Below, one piece after another: positions 44,837-53,119 of a stretch of DNA of 64,000 bases; the stretch's first letter is position 1; the number at the start of each line of letters is the position of its first letter. The translations under genes were made by a program, and so were the position numbers. The notes below the pieces were generated by a model. That model was given only the letters and a program-made list of their open reading frames with translations. It had not been told where the DNA came from and did not search any database. This DNA is from Lachnospiraceae bacterium (GTDB lineage Bacteria > Bacillota_A > Clostridia > Lachnospirales > Lachnospiraceae): contig JAFQCI010000124.1 in assembly GCA_017416505.1 (NCBI GenBank), positions 15,308-79,307 on the forward strand. The letters are read 5' to 3'.

Positions 44837-46696
44837 ATGAAGTCTAGTGATCAGGTGGCAATTGAATGGGGAATGTCTAAAAGAACTATTAATGATTTGT
44901 GTAACAAAGGTAGAATTTTAGGTGCAATAAAGGTAGGTAGACAATGGCAGATTCCGGATAATGCGGAGAAACCAATTGATGGGCGTGTATCTTCAGGGAA
45001 GTATTCTAAGAAAAAAGATTACAAACAAAGGTCCCTGCCAATCGGCGTTTCAGATTATATTCGCGCGCAGGCTGAATATTACTACGTAGATAAGACGTTG
45101 TTGATTAAGGAATTTTTGGACCAGAAGCCGTTGGTTTCCTTGTTTACAAGACCGAGACGTTTTGGAAAGACTTTGAATATGGATATGCTCCGTGTATTCT
45201 TTGAGATTTCGGCTGAGGATACGAGCCAATACTTTGTAGACAAAGCTATTTGGAAATGTGGAGAAGAGTATCGCAAACATCAGGGGAAATATCCGGTTAT
45301 CTTTTTTACTTTCAAGGATGTGAAATTTGATTCTTGGGAAGAGACGGTGGTTAAGATTCGTGGACTCCTACAGAAAGAATTCGGAAGACATCAGGAACTG
45401 TTAAACAGTAGCGAGCTGGCAGAGTATGAGAAAGCATATTTTGCTAAAGTGTTAAAAGAAGAAGCGTCTGAGGTGGAAATGTCAGAGGCGCTTGAAAGAT
45501 TGTCACAGATGCTTGCTACTCATTACGGGAAGGCGCCTATCATTATTATCGACGAATACGATACACCGATACAGGAAGGATATTCCAAGGATTTCTATGA
45601 TGAAATTATTGGCTTTATGAGAAATTTCTTCTCCGGAGCTTTTAAGGATAATAAGAATATTACCTATGGATTTCTTACAGGAATTCTGCGTATTGCACAG
45701 GAAAGTATTTTCAGTGGGCTAAATAATCTGACTGTGAATTCTGTAATGGACGACGAGTATGATGAGTTCTTCGGTTTTACTTCTTCGGAAGTAAGAAAAA
45801 TGCTTGAATATTATGGTGTTGCAGATAAGGAGGATGAGCTTAAAGATTGGTACGATGGTTATCTGTTTGGCAGTACAGAGATTTATAATCCATGGTCTGT
45901 GATTAACTATATTTCAAGAGGTTGTATTCCGCAGGCATACTGGGTTAATACCGGAAAAAATGAAGTGCTGGAAGATGTACTTACCATTGCTACGGATGAT
46001 ATCACAGAGAGACTGTATGCGCTACTGCGAGGCGAGCGAGTAATTGCAAGAATTGACCAGAATGTGGTATACAGATCGCTGGCTGAAGATCCTGCCAATA
46101 TTTATAGTCTTTTATTAGTGGCTGGATATCTTAAGACGCCTAAAAAGGAATTACAAGCGGATGGAGCATATTTGTGTGAGGTGTCTATTCCAAATAAAGA
46201 GATTGCGGCAGTTTATAAGAGCGAGATATTGTCGCATTTGATGCAAATTGGTGCAATTACGAGAACTACAGCAAATATGATTGCGGAAAGCCTGTATGCA
46301 AATGATATTAAAAAACTGCAAAAAGCAATTTTAGAGTATATGGACAAATCCATAAGCTTTTATGATGCTGGTGCAGAAGGATTCTATCATGGACTTACGC
46401 TTGGGTTGATTGCTTTGCTGGATAATCAGTATAGGATTAAGTCTAACAGAGAATCTGGTGATGGCAGATATGATATCAGCTTGATTCCGAGAGAAAAGAA
46501 ATATCCCGGCATTATTATGGAACTGAAATGGAAGAGTGGATTGGAGGAGGCTGAACTTGAAAAACTCTCAACGGAAGCACTTAACCAGATTGATGAAAAA
46601 CGGTATGACCTTGAACTTAAGGAAGAAGGAATTGAGAATATCATTAAGCTTGGAATTGCTTTTTCGGGTAAGAAAGTAGTAATAAAGACAAAATAA
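44837..46696 (+). CDS. AAA-ATPase-like / PD-(D/E)XK nuclease family protein (PF09820-DUF1703 type) with N-terminal HTH
   Basis: 619 residues. An N-terminal helix-turn-helix (SSDQVAIEWGMSKRTINDLCNKG) is followed by LPIGVSDYIRAQAEYYYVDKT and RPRRFGKTLNMDML (P-loop variant, about residue 105), IIIIDEYDTPIQE (Walker B), and a C-terminal nuclease-like domain with IIMELKWKSG. These abundant proteins are suspected mobile or defence-type ATPases without a settled function. AAGGAG lies 8 bp before ATG 44837. The N-terminal HTH is a candidate for binding the palindrome at its own promoter. Confidence 0.85.
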   Translation: MKSSDQVAIEWGMSKRTINDLCNKGRILGAIKVGRQWQIPDNAEKPIDGRVSSGKYSKKKDYKQRSLPIGVSDYIRAQAEYYYVDKTLLIKEFLDQKPLVSLFTRPRRFGKTLNMDMLRVFFEISAEDTSQYFVDKAIWKCGEEYRKHQGKYPVIFFTFKDVKFDSWEETVVKIRGLLQKEFGRHQELLNSSELAEYEKAYFAKVLKEEASEVEMSEALERLSQMLATHYGKAPIIIIDEYDTPIQEGYSKDFYDEIIGFMRNFFSGAFKDNKNITYGFLTGILRIAQESIFSGLNNLTVNSVMDDEYDEFFGFTSSEVRKMLEYYGVADKEDELKDWYDGYLFGSTEIYNPWSVINYISRGCIPQAYWVNTGKNEVLEDVLTIATDDITERLYALLRGERVIARIDQNVVYRSLAEDPANIYSLLLVAGYLKTPKKELQADGAYLCEVSIPNKEIAAVYKSEILSHLMQIGAITRTTANMIAESLYANDIKKLQKAILEYMDKSISFYDAGAEGFYHGLTLGLIALLDNQYRIKSNRESGDGRYDISLIPREKKYPGIIMELKWKSGLEEAELEKLSTEALNQIDEKRYDLELKEEGIENIIKLGIAFSGKKVVIKTK

Positions 46697-46722
46697 AGTG
46701 TTTCTTTAATGCGAAGTGATGC

Positions 46723-47196
46723 ATGAGTCCGGATTGGATTACTCCGCAGGAACAGATTTCAATCGTCAATGGAATGGTAATGAAAAATGATACATTTATC
46801 TGCTTGGGAGACGTTGGAAGTCCGAAGTATATCAAAGACATCAAGGCGAGAAAGAAGATTTTGATTCTTGGAAATCATGATGCAAAAGGTGCATATAAAA
46901 ATTACTTTGATGAAATCTATACAGGTTCGCTTTTTATAGCTGAGAAAATATTGTTATCACATGAGCCTGTGTACGGATTGCCATGGTGCCTGAATATACA
47001 CGGTCATGACCATCATAATGTGGAACCATACAAAGAGGGATGTAAGCACATTAATTTGGCTGCGAATGTATGTGGATATACACCGATAAACCTTGGAAAG
47101 ATTATCAAAGACGGTGTGCTTGCAGATGTTCCGAGCATTCATCGGATGACGATTGATAGGCAAGTGGAAAGAGGAAAGAAAAATGATATTGATTGA
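46723..47196 (+). pseudogene. N-terminally truncated metallophosphoesterase
   Basis: 157 residues. FICLGDVGS, LILGNHDAKG, LLSHEP and NIHGHDHH are calcineurin-like phosphoesterase motifs. The first metal-binding motif (DxH) that belongs about 30 residues upstream is missing, and there is no ribosome site before ATG 46723, just downstream of the ATPase stop. Without that motif the dinuclear metal site would be incomplete. The 3' end overlaps the next gene by 14 bp. Confidence 0.7.
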
Positions 47197-47587
47197 ACTA
47201 CAACTGTGTGATATTCAAGGTAGATTATTTAAGCTTTCTGCCTGGAGAGGAATCAGTAGTGCAGAATTTATCAAAGTATTTATGAAATCTGCTACCGCAA
47301 AAGCATTGGATTCTGCCTATAACCGGATGCAATGGGCTGGGGAAGAATATCTTTTGGAAGAAGTTATCGATGAAGTAGGAGATAGATTCGAAAGGCCGGG
47401 AGAAGTTTATAAAGAGGAGTTGTTATATTGGATAGGGTACATATATCGGTATTGGCATTATGTGACGGGTGAATCCAGTAAGGAAATATATAAGCAAGCA
47501 CCTGTGAAGGTTATGAAGCAAAATTATGTGGGGCTTTATCTGATGACACCAGAGGAGGTTATAGAAGTATTAAAAGAGAAGAATTAA
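47183..47587 (+). CDS. Small conserved protein of unknown function (antitoxin-like?)
   Basis: 134 residues from ATG 47183, with GAGGAAAG upstream. It carries FIKVFMKSATAKALDSAYNRMQWAGEEYLLEE and YWIGYIYRYWHYVTGESSKEIYKQAP, a pattern I recall in small Lachnospiraceae proteins next to toxin-like genes. No function can be assigned from sequence. The stop codon abuts repeat copy B exactly. Confidence 0.6.
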   Translation: MILIELQLCDIQGRLFKLSAWRGISSAEFIKVFMKSATAKALDSAYNRMQWAGEEYLLEEVIDEVGDRFERPGEVYKEELLYWIGYIYRYWHYVTGESSKEIYKQAPVKVMKQNYVGLYLMTPEEVIEVLKEKN

Positions 47588-47724
47588 ATATGTTTACGGC
47601 ATGAGGTGGCCATGCTAGGCCGTCTTGTTGACAAGGCACTGATTTTTGGAGTGATATGTTCGGTACGTCAGTGCCTTTCTTTATGCCTTGAAAGCATGGT
47701 TACGGGTCCCAGCAGTCAACATAT
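47588..47724 (+). repeat. 137-bp structured repeat, copy B
   Basis: Same length and orientation as copy A, about 90 percent identical by eye. Here GGCCATGCT pairs with AGCATGGTT and GGCACTGA with TCAGTGCC (fully Watson-Crick), and the small hairpin reads CTTGTTGACAAG. The two copies bracket 3.3 kb. The remaining gap to 47885 is AT-rich without genes. Confidence 0.8.
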
Positions 47725-47849
47725 TCAAGGCTTATTTAACTATACGTATGTTTAAATTTAGTCTAGAGAAAAATGTAATAACAGTTTAAAAAGATTTGAC
47801 TTTGCTTTTCGATTTTTGATTTGTACTGGTTAATCCGTGTACATTTAGA

Positions 47850-47878
47850 AAGTAAGCCGGAAAAACTCCGGCTTACTT
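47850..47878 (-). terminator. Hairpin after the minus-strand B3-like gene
   Basis: AAGTAAGCCGG and CCGGCTTACTT are perfect inverted repeats around AAAAACT, just past the stop of the minus-strand gene. The T-tract is short. Confidence 0.7.
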
Positions 47879-47885
47879 AGGGGAT

Positions 47886-48287
47886 TTAAATAAGCTCAAA
47901 TACAACATCGGTTGGGGAAGTGAAGGTAACTCTTATATGATCGCCTTCAACAGCTCCTATGTGGTTATACCAATCGCCTAATGCTTTTAAATCATCATTT
48001 ACAGAAAACTGTTTTCCATAGTTGGAATCGGATTGGTTTCCTTGAGATTTAACAACACAGCGAAGGTAGCCATCTGCAGATGTGCAATTAAAAATATTTT
48101 CGCCTAAGATATCGCGATTGCCAGTGTAATTTCCATTATACAAATGGAAGCTATAAGCATATGTTGAAGGAATAGCTAAATAACCTTCGCCATATACTTG
48201 GCCACGAGAATTAGTGTAACGATGTGTTCCCCAACGAAGCATAGCTTCATTAAGTTCGATGGTGTAAGTATCGCCTGCTGTAGCCAT
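47886..48287 (-). CDS. Small protein, possibly B3-like DNA-binding domain
   Basis: 133 residues from the ATG with AGGAGG 8 bp upstream. VYGEGYLAIPSTYAYSFHLYNG and LKALGDWYNHIGAVEGDHIRVTFTSP recall the pseudo-barrel B3-type DNA-binding fold found in some restriction enzymes and plant factors; this is a fold-level guess. No membrane segments or catalytic motif. It is transcribed divergently from the restriction operon and shares its 180-bp promoter region, so it may act with or regulate that operon. Confidence 0.5.
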   Translation of the reverse strand: MATAGDTYTIELNEAMLRWGTHRYTNSRGQVYGEGYLAIPSTYAYSFHLYNGNYTGNRDILGENIFNCTSADGYLRCVVKSQGNQSDSNYGKQFSVNDDLKALGDWYNHIGAVEGDHIRVTFTSPTDVVFELI

Positions 48288-48385
48288 ATGATGTCCTCCT
48301 TTCTTGTTGATTTGAAGTATATTATACAATAAAAGCGGGGTGAGGAGAAGAGATAATGAGGGATAGTTAAAGAAGCGAATATAAT

Positions 48386-48450
48386 TTTATAAAAACTTTT
48401 TTACATAGCTAAAAAACTTTTTTGACTTTATAAAAAGAAACGTTTATACT
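48386..48450 (+). promoter_or_regulatory. Promoter and repeated operator candidate of the R-M operon
   Basis: TTGACT (48422-48427), 17-bp spacer, TATACT (48445-48450), 20 bp before the XRE start. Two direct copies of TAAAAACTTTTTT (48390-48402, and 48410-48423 with one extra A) lie upstream, the second overlapping the -35 box. They are plausible operators for the small HTH protein. Confidence 0.6.
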
Positions 48451-48470
48451 TATCTGAGGAGGGCATTGTT

Positions 48471-48683
48471 ATGGCTACAATATCAGAACAGATAAAAGTT
48501 TTATGTATTAGAAGTAATATTAGTGTCGCAGAATTAGCGAGAAGACTTGGTAAATCACCTCAGAGTTTCAATTCAAAATTGAAAAGAGAAAGCTTTACGG
48601 TCAAGGATTTGGAAGAAATTGCATCAGCTACTGGGACCGAATTTAAAAGAAATTATATTTTGCCGAATGGAGAGGAAATCTAA
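48471..48683 (+). CDS. Small XRE/Cro-type regulator (controller-protein-like)
   Basis: 70 residues: ISEQIKVLCIRSNISVAELARRLGKSPQSFNSKLKRESFTV is a helix-turn-helix. GAGGAGGGC precedes the ATG. Its stop codon overlaps the ATG of the first methyltransferase by one base, as with C-proteins that time restriction-modification expression. It is the first gene of the eight-gene operon and probably binds repeats at the operon promoter. Confidence 0.85.
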   Translation: MATISEQIKVLCIRSNISVAELARRLGKSPQSFNSKLKRESFTVKDLEEIASATGTEFKRNYILPNGEEI

Positions 48684-49747
48684 TGAGTGACGTAAAAGAG
48701 TTTAAATTGGGCGAGTTATTCTGCGGGCCTGGAGGATTGGCATTAGGAGCCATGTCTGCTCGAATTAGTAACCCAGAATATAGAATTATACATAAGTGGG
48801 CAAATGATTATGATGCAAGTACCTGTCAGACATATAGAAGGAATATTTGTCCTAATGATAAGGAAAGTGTAATTTGTGGAGATGTTAGACAGTTAGACAT
48901 TGATTCTTTGGGTGATATAGACGCATTTGCATTTGGTTTTCCGTGTAATGATTTTTCGGTAGTGGGAGAGCAAAAAGGATTTGATGGTGTTTTTGGTCCG
49001 TTATATTCATATGGTGTAAAAGTATTAAAAAAATACAAACCATCATGGTTCTTGGCAGAGAATGTGGGCGGTTTAAAGAGTGCTAACGAAGGACAAGCAT
49101 TTGAACGTATAAAGAAGGATTTAATTGATGCGGGATATAGAATATATCCGAATTTGTATAAGTTCGAAGAATATGGTGTTCCACAAGCGAGACATCGAAT
49201 GATTATTGTAGGAATCAGAGAGGATTTACCATTTGAGTATAAAGTGCCTAGTACGGAAAAATATAAAAGCGTAGATGTGTCTTGCAAAACAGCAATAGAA
49301 GTTCCGCCAATTCCAACTGATGCAGCTAATAATGAATTAACAAAACAGTCTGCAACGGTCGTTGAAAGATTAAAGTATATAAAACCAGGACAAAATGCAT
49401 TTACGGCTAATTTGCCTGAAGAATTACAGTTAAACGTTAAGGGAGCAAAGATAAGCCAGATATATAAAAGATTAGATCCAGCAAAACCAGCATATACAGT
49501 TACAGGTTCTGGTGGTGGTGGAACACATATCTATCACTATGAAGAGCATAGAGCACTTACTAATCGAGAAAGAGCACGTTTACAGACATTTCCAGATAAT
49601 TATGTTTTTGAAGGTTCAAAGGAATCTGTAAGAAAACAAATTGGTATGGCAGTTCCAGCAAAAGGTGCACAGGTTATTTTTGAAGCAATTTTAAATACGT
49701 TTGCTGGAATTGAATATGATAGTATGCCGGCATCAGAAAACGAATAG
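48683..49747 (+). CDS. DNA (cytosine-5-)-methyltransferase M1
   Basis: 354 residues. Motif I LGELFCGPGGLALGA, motif IV GFPCNDFSVVGEQKGF with catalytic Cys88 (PCND instead of PCQ), motif VI FLAENVGG (126-128), motif VIII RHRMIIVG and C-terminal motifs IX/X (LTNRERARLQTFPDNY, GMAVPAKGAQ) are intact. It methylates cytosine C5 at an unknown site. It is coupled to the XRE regulator and 10 bp before the McrB-like gene. Confidence 0.93.
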   Translation: MSDVKEFKLGELFCGPGGLALGAMSARISNPEYRIIHKWANDYDASTCQTYRRNICPNDKESVICGDVRQLDIDSLGDIDAFAFGFPCNDFSVVGEQKGFDGVFGPLYSYGVKVLKKYKPSWFLAENVGGLKSANEGQAFERIKKDLIDAGYRIYPNLYKFEEYGVPQARHRMIIVGIREDLPFEYKVPSTEKYKSVDVSCKTAIEVPPIPTDAANNELTKQSATVVERLKYIKPGQNAFTANLPEELQLNVKGAKISQIYKRLDPAKPAYTVTGSGGGGTHIYHYEEHRALTNRERARLQTFPDNYVFEGSKESVRKQIGMAVPAKGAQVIFEAILNTFAGIEYDSMPASENE

Positions 49748-49757
49748 GAGATATGAT

Positions 49758-51584
49758 ATGACAGAGAAGATAGATGTACTAAAATTGACTCCGGATCAGC
49801 ATCAGGCATTGGTTTGTATGTTTTTTGCAATGTTACCTAAAACAGATGAACGATATAAAATGCGCAATGAGTGTTGGAAAATATTAAGTAATCGGTTTAA
49901 TAAAAAAATAAACACATATAAGAATCATAAAGACTCTTTTGACCCATATTTTGAAGCTAATGGTAGGGTAGGACATAAAACAAATAGGAGCTTAAAAGAT
50001 CAATCGGGTCAAGCATTCCAAGATGTCTATGATAGATATAGTAAATATGATTTGGAAGAAATAGAGTCAGCAGTTCAGGAGGTTATAGCATTATATAAAG
50101 ATTCTGATAAAAATTATATGGCCCTAAGATTGACTGAGCCAGACACTGTGCATAAATTATTGGCAGGAGAGAAGGATTTCGTTGTTGACGGTGTTACTGA
50201 TTTAGCAGATGAGTTAAAGTCTGGTAAAATAATATTTGTTGCGCTTGGTGGAGATAAGGGCAGAACAGAGGTAGATTGGGAGACTGGATTTTATGCAATA
50301 GCGCATGTTAGTAAAGAACCTTATAATGTGGGTTATGAAAAAAATAAAAGAGGAAAAGATTACTTTAAGTTTAATATGCATGTAGATGTTGTGCTGGATT
50401 ATCCTATTTCTAGAAGCGGTTTCCTCAAGTATCCAGATACATACGATGCAGCATATATTGGGTTGGAAATACATCGAGATAGGTCACAAGCAAATTCTAA
50501 CTTAGAAGATGAGAAAGCAGTTGCAATTATTAGAGCAACTATTGATTGTATGCCGCATTTGAAAGAGACATTTGCGGAGATATTTCCTGATGAATTTATG
50601 CAACGAGTATTTGGATGTGCTAATGTTTTAGTTCCTGTATCTGTAAATTATGGTGAGGATTTGAAAAATGCGGTAAATGAACAATTTAGTAAAATGGATG
50701 ATGATGGAAAAGATGACATGCAATATGAATTTTATAGTAAAGAAGATTTCTTGAAAGAGGTCTTTATGAGTGAAGATGAGTATGAATTGTTATCAGAATT
50801 ATTGCTAAATCGGAAAAATATCATCTTGCAAGGTGCTCCAGGTGTTGGAAAAACGTTTATGGCAAAAAGATTGGCATATTCTATATTGGGAGGCAGGGAT
50901 AAGAAGCGTGTTCAAATGGTTCAATTCCATCAGAGTTATAGCTATGAAGATTTCATTGTTGGATATAGACCAACTGGAAGTGGATTTGAATTGGAATATG
51001 GACCATTCTATAAATTCTGTAAACAGGCAGAAAAAGATAGTAGACCACATTTCTTTATAATTGATGAGATTAACAGAGGAAATGTAAGTAAAATATTTGG
51101 TGAACTTCTTATGCTGATAGAAGCTGATAAAAGAGAGGAATCTTTAAAACTTTTGTATACAAAGGAAGAGTTTTCTGTTCCTAAGAATGTTCATATCATT
51201 GGAATGATGAATACTGCAGATAGAAGCTTGGCAATTATTGATTATGCTTTAAGACGCAGATTTGCATTTTATGATGTTAGACCGGCATTCAATAATAGTA
51301 TGTTTATAGAAATGACTGAGAGAAAGGAAAGTGAAAGTCTGAAAAGATTAATTTCGTATGTGAAGCTCTTGAATGATGATATAAGAAAAGATGATTCACT
51401 AGGAAGTGGCTTTGAAGTTGGACACAGTTATTTCTGTACAGCGGAAGATACTCAGATAGATAAAAAGTGGATAAAATCTACTGTTGAGTATGAAATAATA
51501 CCGTTGATTAACGAGTACTGGTTTGACGATAGAGAAAAAGTAGACGAATGGTCAGCAAAATTGCGTGGTGTTGAGAATGATTAA
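49758..51584 (+). CDS. McrB-like AAA+ NTPase of a restriction system
   Basis: 608 residues. The N-terminal 340 residues are a probable DNA-recognition region (IIFVALGGDKGRTEVDWETGFYAIA segment). The AAA+ core has Walker A LQGAPGVGKTFMAKR (about residue 359), YSYEDFIVGYRP, Walker B FFIIDEINRGNVSKIFGE (about 431) and the McrB signature GMMNTADRSLAIIDYALRRRFAF (about 483). It would power nuclease translocation. AGGAG precedes ATG 49758. It overlaps the McrC-like gene by 8 bp. Confidence 0.93.
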   Translation: MTEKIDVLKLTPDQHQALVCMFFAMLPKTDERYKMRNECWKILSNRFNKKINTYKNHKDSFDPYFEANGRVGHKTNRSLKDQSGQAFQDVYDRYSKYDLEEIESAVQEVIALYKDSDKNYMALRLTEPDTVHKLLAGEKDFVVDGVTDLADELKSGKIIFVALGGDKGRTEVDWETGFYAIAHVSKEPYNVGYEKNKRGKDYFKFNMHVDVVLDYPISRSGFLKYPDTYDAAYIGLEIHRDRSQANSNLEDEKAVAIIRATIDCMPHLKETFAEIFPDEFMQRVFGCANVLVPVSVNYGEDLKNAVNEQFSKMDDDGKDDMQYEFYSKEDFLKEVFMSEDEYELLSELLLNRKNIILQGAPGVGKTFMAKRLAYSILGGRDKKRVQMVQFHQSYSYEDFIVGYRPTGSGFELEYGPFYKFCKQAEKDSRPHFFIIDEINRGNVSKIFGELLMLIEADKREESLKLLYTKEEFSVPKNVHIIGMMNTADRSLAIIDYALRRRFAFYDVRPAFNNSMFIEMTERKESESLKRLISYVKLLNDDIRKDDSLGSGFEVGHSYFCTAEDTQIDKKWIKSTVEYEIIPLINEYWFDDREKVDEWSAKLRGVEND

Positions 51585-52638
51585 AATTCAAAATGTGTAT
51601 TACATGTTGTCTTATGCTTTTCAGAATTTGAATGAAGTAGAAGCAAAAAAATATTCTGCTGAAAAGTTTGAATTTATTGATGATTTGTTTACGGCTATTC
51701 TTGCAAAAGGAATAGCCAAGCAGGTCAAAAGAGGACTCGGAAAAGAGTATGTTTACCATACAGAAGAGCTAACGTCTCCTATGGGGAGAGTTAGTATTTC
51801 AGAGACTTTGAAGCTGAGGGCTGTTCAAAAGAACAGTATATGTTGTGATTTGGATGAGTTGGTAGAAAACACATATATGAATCAAATTCTAAAATCCACA
51901 TCTTTATTGTTGCTTCATTCAAGAGATGTAGCAAAGGAGAATAAGAAACAGTTAAAAAAAGTATTACTATTTTTCTCAAATGTAGACACAATTGATTGCA
52001 GGACAATTGATTGGAGCAGATTGCAGTATAACCGTAATAATGCATCATATAAAATGCTTATGAATATCTGCTATCTTATAGTCAAGGGCATGTTGATATC
52101 AGAGAAAGACGGAGACTTGAAACTCAGTAGATACATTGATGATCAGCAGATGCATGTGTTATACGAGAAGTTTATATTAGCATACTACAAAAAGCATTTT
52201 CCAGAGCTAAAAGTTACACAGTCACATATTCCATGGAATACAGATGATGGTATGATAGAGCTTTTACCTCGTATGCGATCAGATATAATGATTGAATATA
52301 AAGGAAAAACGTTAATTATTGATGCAAAGTATTATGAATCAGCTATGCAAAGGAATAGTCGTTATGGCAATCAAACCATACATTCGCATAATTTGTATCA
52401 GATTTTTGCATATGTAAAAAATAAAGATACGGAGCATAGTGGAGAAGTAAGCGGTATGCTACTTTATGCAAATACAGATGGTGAAAATCCAGATAAAGAT
52501 TATCTGATGGATGGAAACAAGATAAGTGTAAAGACGTTGGATTTAGATTGTGACTTTGCGGATGTAAGAAGTCAATTAAATGCTATTATAGAAATCTGGC
52601 TAAAAGATAATGGTATTACATATGACAATGTCGGTTAA
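51577..52638 (+). CDS. McrC-like PD-(D/E)XK endonuclease subunit
   Basis: 353 residues. The N-terminal half (QNVYYMLSYAFQNLNE, EELTSPMGRVSISETL, DELVENTYMNQILK) matches McrC/LlaJI R2-type proteins; the nuclease core is visible as MRSDIMIEYKGKTLIIDAKYYES (PD-(D/E)XK, D...DAK, about residues 235-255). It is the cleaving partner of the McrB-like ATPase. The ATG overlaps the mcrB stop, so translation is coupled. Confidence 0.88.
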   Translation: MIKIQNVYYMLSYAFQNLNEVEAKKYSAEKFEFIDDLFTAILAKGIAKQVKRGLGKEYVYHTEELTSPMGRVSISETLKLRAVQKNSICCDLDELVENTYMNQILKSTSLLLLHSRDVAKENKKQLKKVLLFFSNVDTIDCRTIDWSRLQYNRNNASYKMLMNICYLIVKGMLISEKDGDLKLSRYIDDQQMHVLYEKFILAYYKKHFPELKVTQSHIPWNTDDGMIELLPRMRSDIMIEYKGKTLIIDAKYYESAMQRNSRYGNQTIHSHNLYQIFAYVKNKDTEHSGEVSGMLLYANTDGENPDKDYLMDGNKISVKTLDLDCDFADVRSQLNAIIEIWLKDNGITYDNVG

Positions 52639-52668
52639 TGGTTTCTGTTATTGTTAGGGAGGTGTCGC

Positions 52669-53100
52669 ATGGATAATCTGACAAAAGAGCAAAGGCATAA
52701 AAACATGAAGAATATCCGTGCGAAGGACACCAAGATAGAAGTTATATTGAGAAAAGCATTGTGGGATAAGGGGTATCGATATCGTAAGAATTATAAGAAA
52801 TTACCGGGGTGTCCAGATATAGTGCTGACAAAATATAAAATAGCGATTTTCTGTGATGGAGAGTTTTTTCACGGAAAAGATTGGGAAGTATTAAAGCTAA
52901 GATTGGAGAAAGGCAACAACAGTGAATTTTGGATAAGTAAAATCTCTCGTAATAGAGAACGAGATGATGAAATTAACAAAAGGCTGCTGTTTGAAGGGTG
53001 GACGGTTATCCGGTTTTGGGGCAATGATATTAAGAAGCATACAGATGAATGTGTAAGAGTAGTTGAAGAAACAATATTCGATATTTTACTAGAAGAATAA
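52669..53100 (+). CDS. vsr: Very-short-patch-repair (Vsr) endonuclease
   Basis: 143 residues with MKNIRAKDTKIEVILRKALWDKGYRYRKNYKKLPGCPDIVL, CDGEFFHGKDWE and WTVIRFWGNDIKK, the Vsr signature. It nicks T:G mismatches made by deamination of 5-methylcytosine. GGGAGG precedes ATG 52669. A Vsr gene between two C5-methyltransferases fits the mutational cost of cytosine methylation. Confidence 0.92.
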   Translation: MDNLTKEQRHKNMKNIRAKDTKIEVILRKALWDKGYRYRKNYKKLPGCPDIVLTKYKIAIFCDGEFFHGKDWEVLKLRLEKGNNSEFWISKISRNRERDDEINKRLLFEGWTVIRFWGNDIKKHTDECVRVVEETIFDILLEE

Positions 53101-53119
53101 TAATGGCAGAGGTGTAAAA

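Noticed and set aside
44837..46696. The AAA-ATPase/PD-(D/E)XK gene as part of the R-M operon
   Set aside because: It has its own promoter palindrome and is separated from the operon by a relic gene, a repeat and a divergent gene.
44142..47724. Retron noncoding RNA (complementary ends, inner stems) at the 137-bp repeats
   Set aside because: No reverse transcriptase gene lies nearby on either strand, and the same element occurs twice beside unrelated genes.
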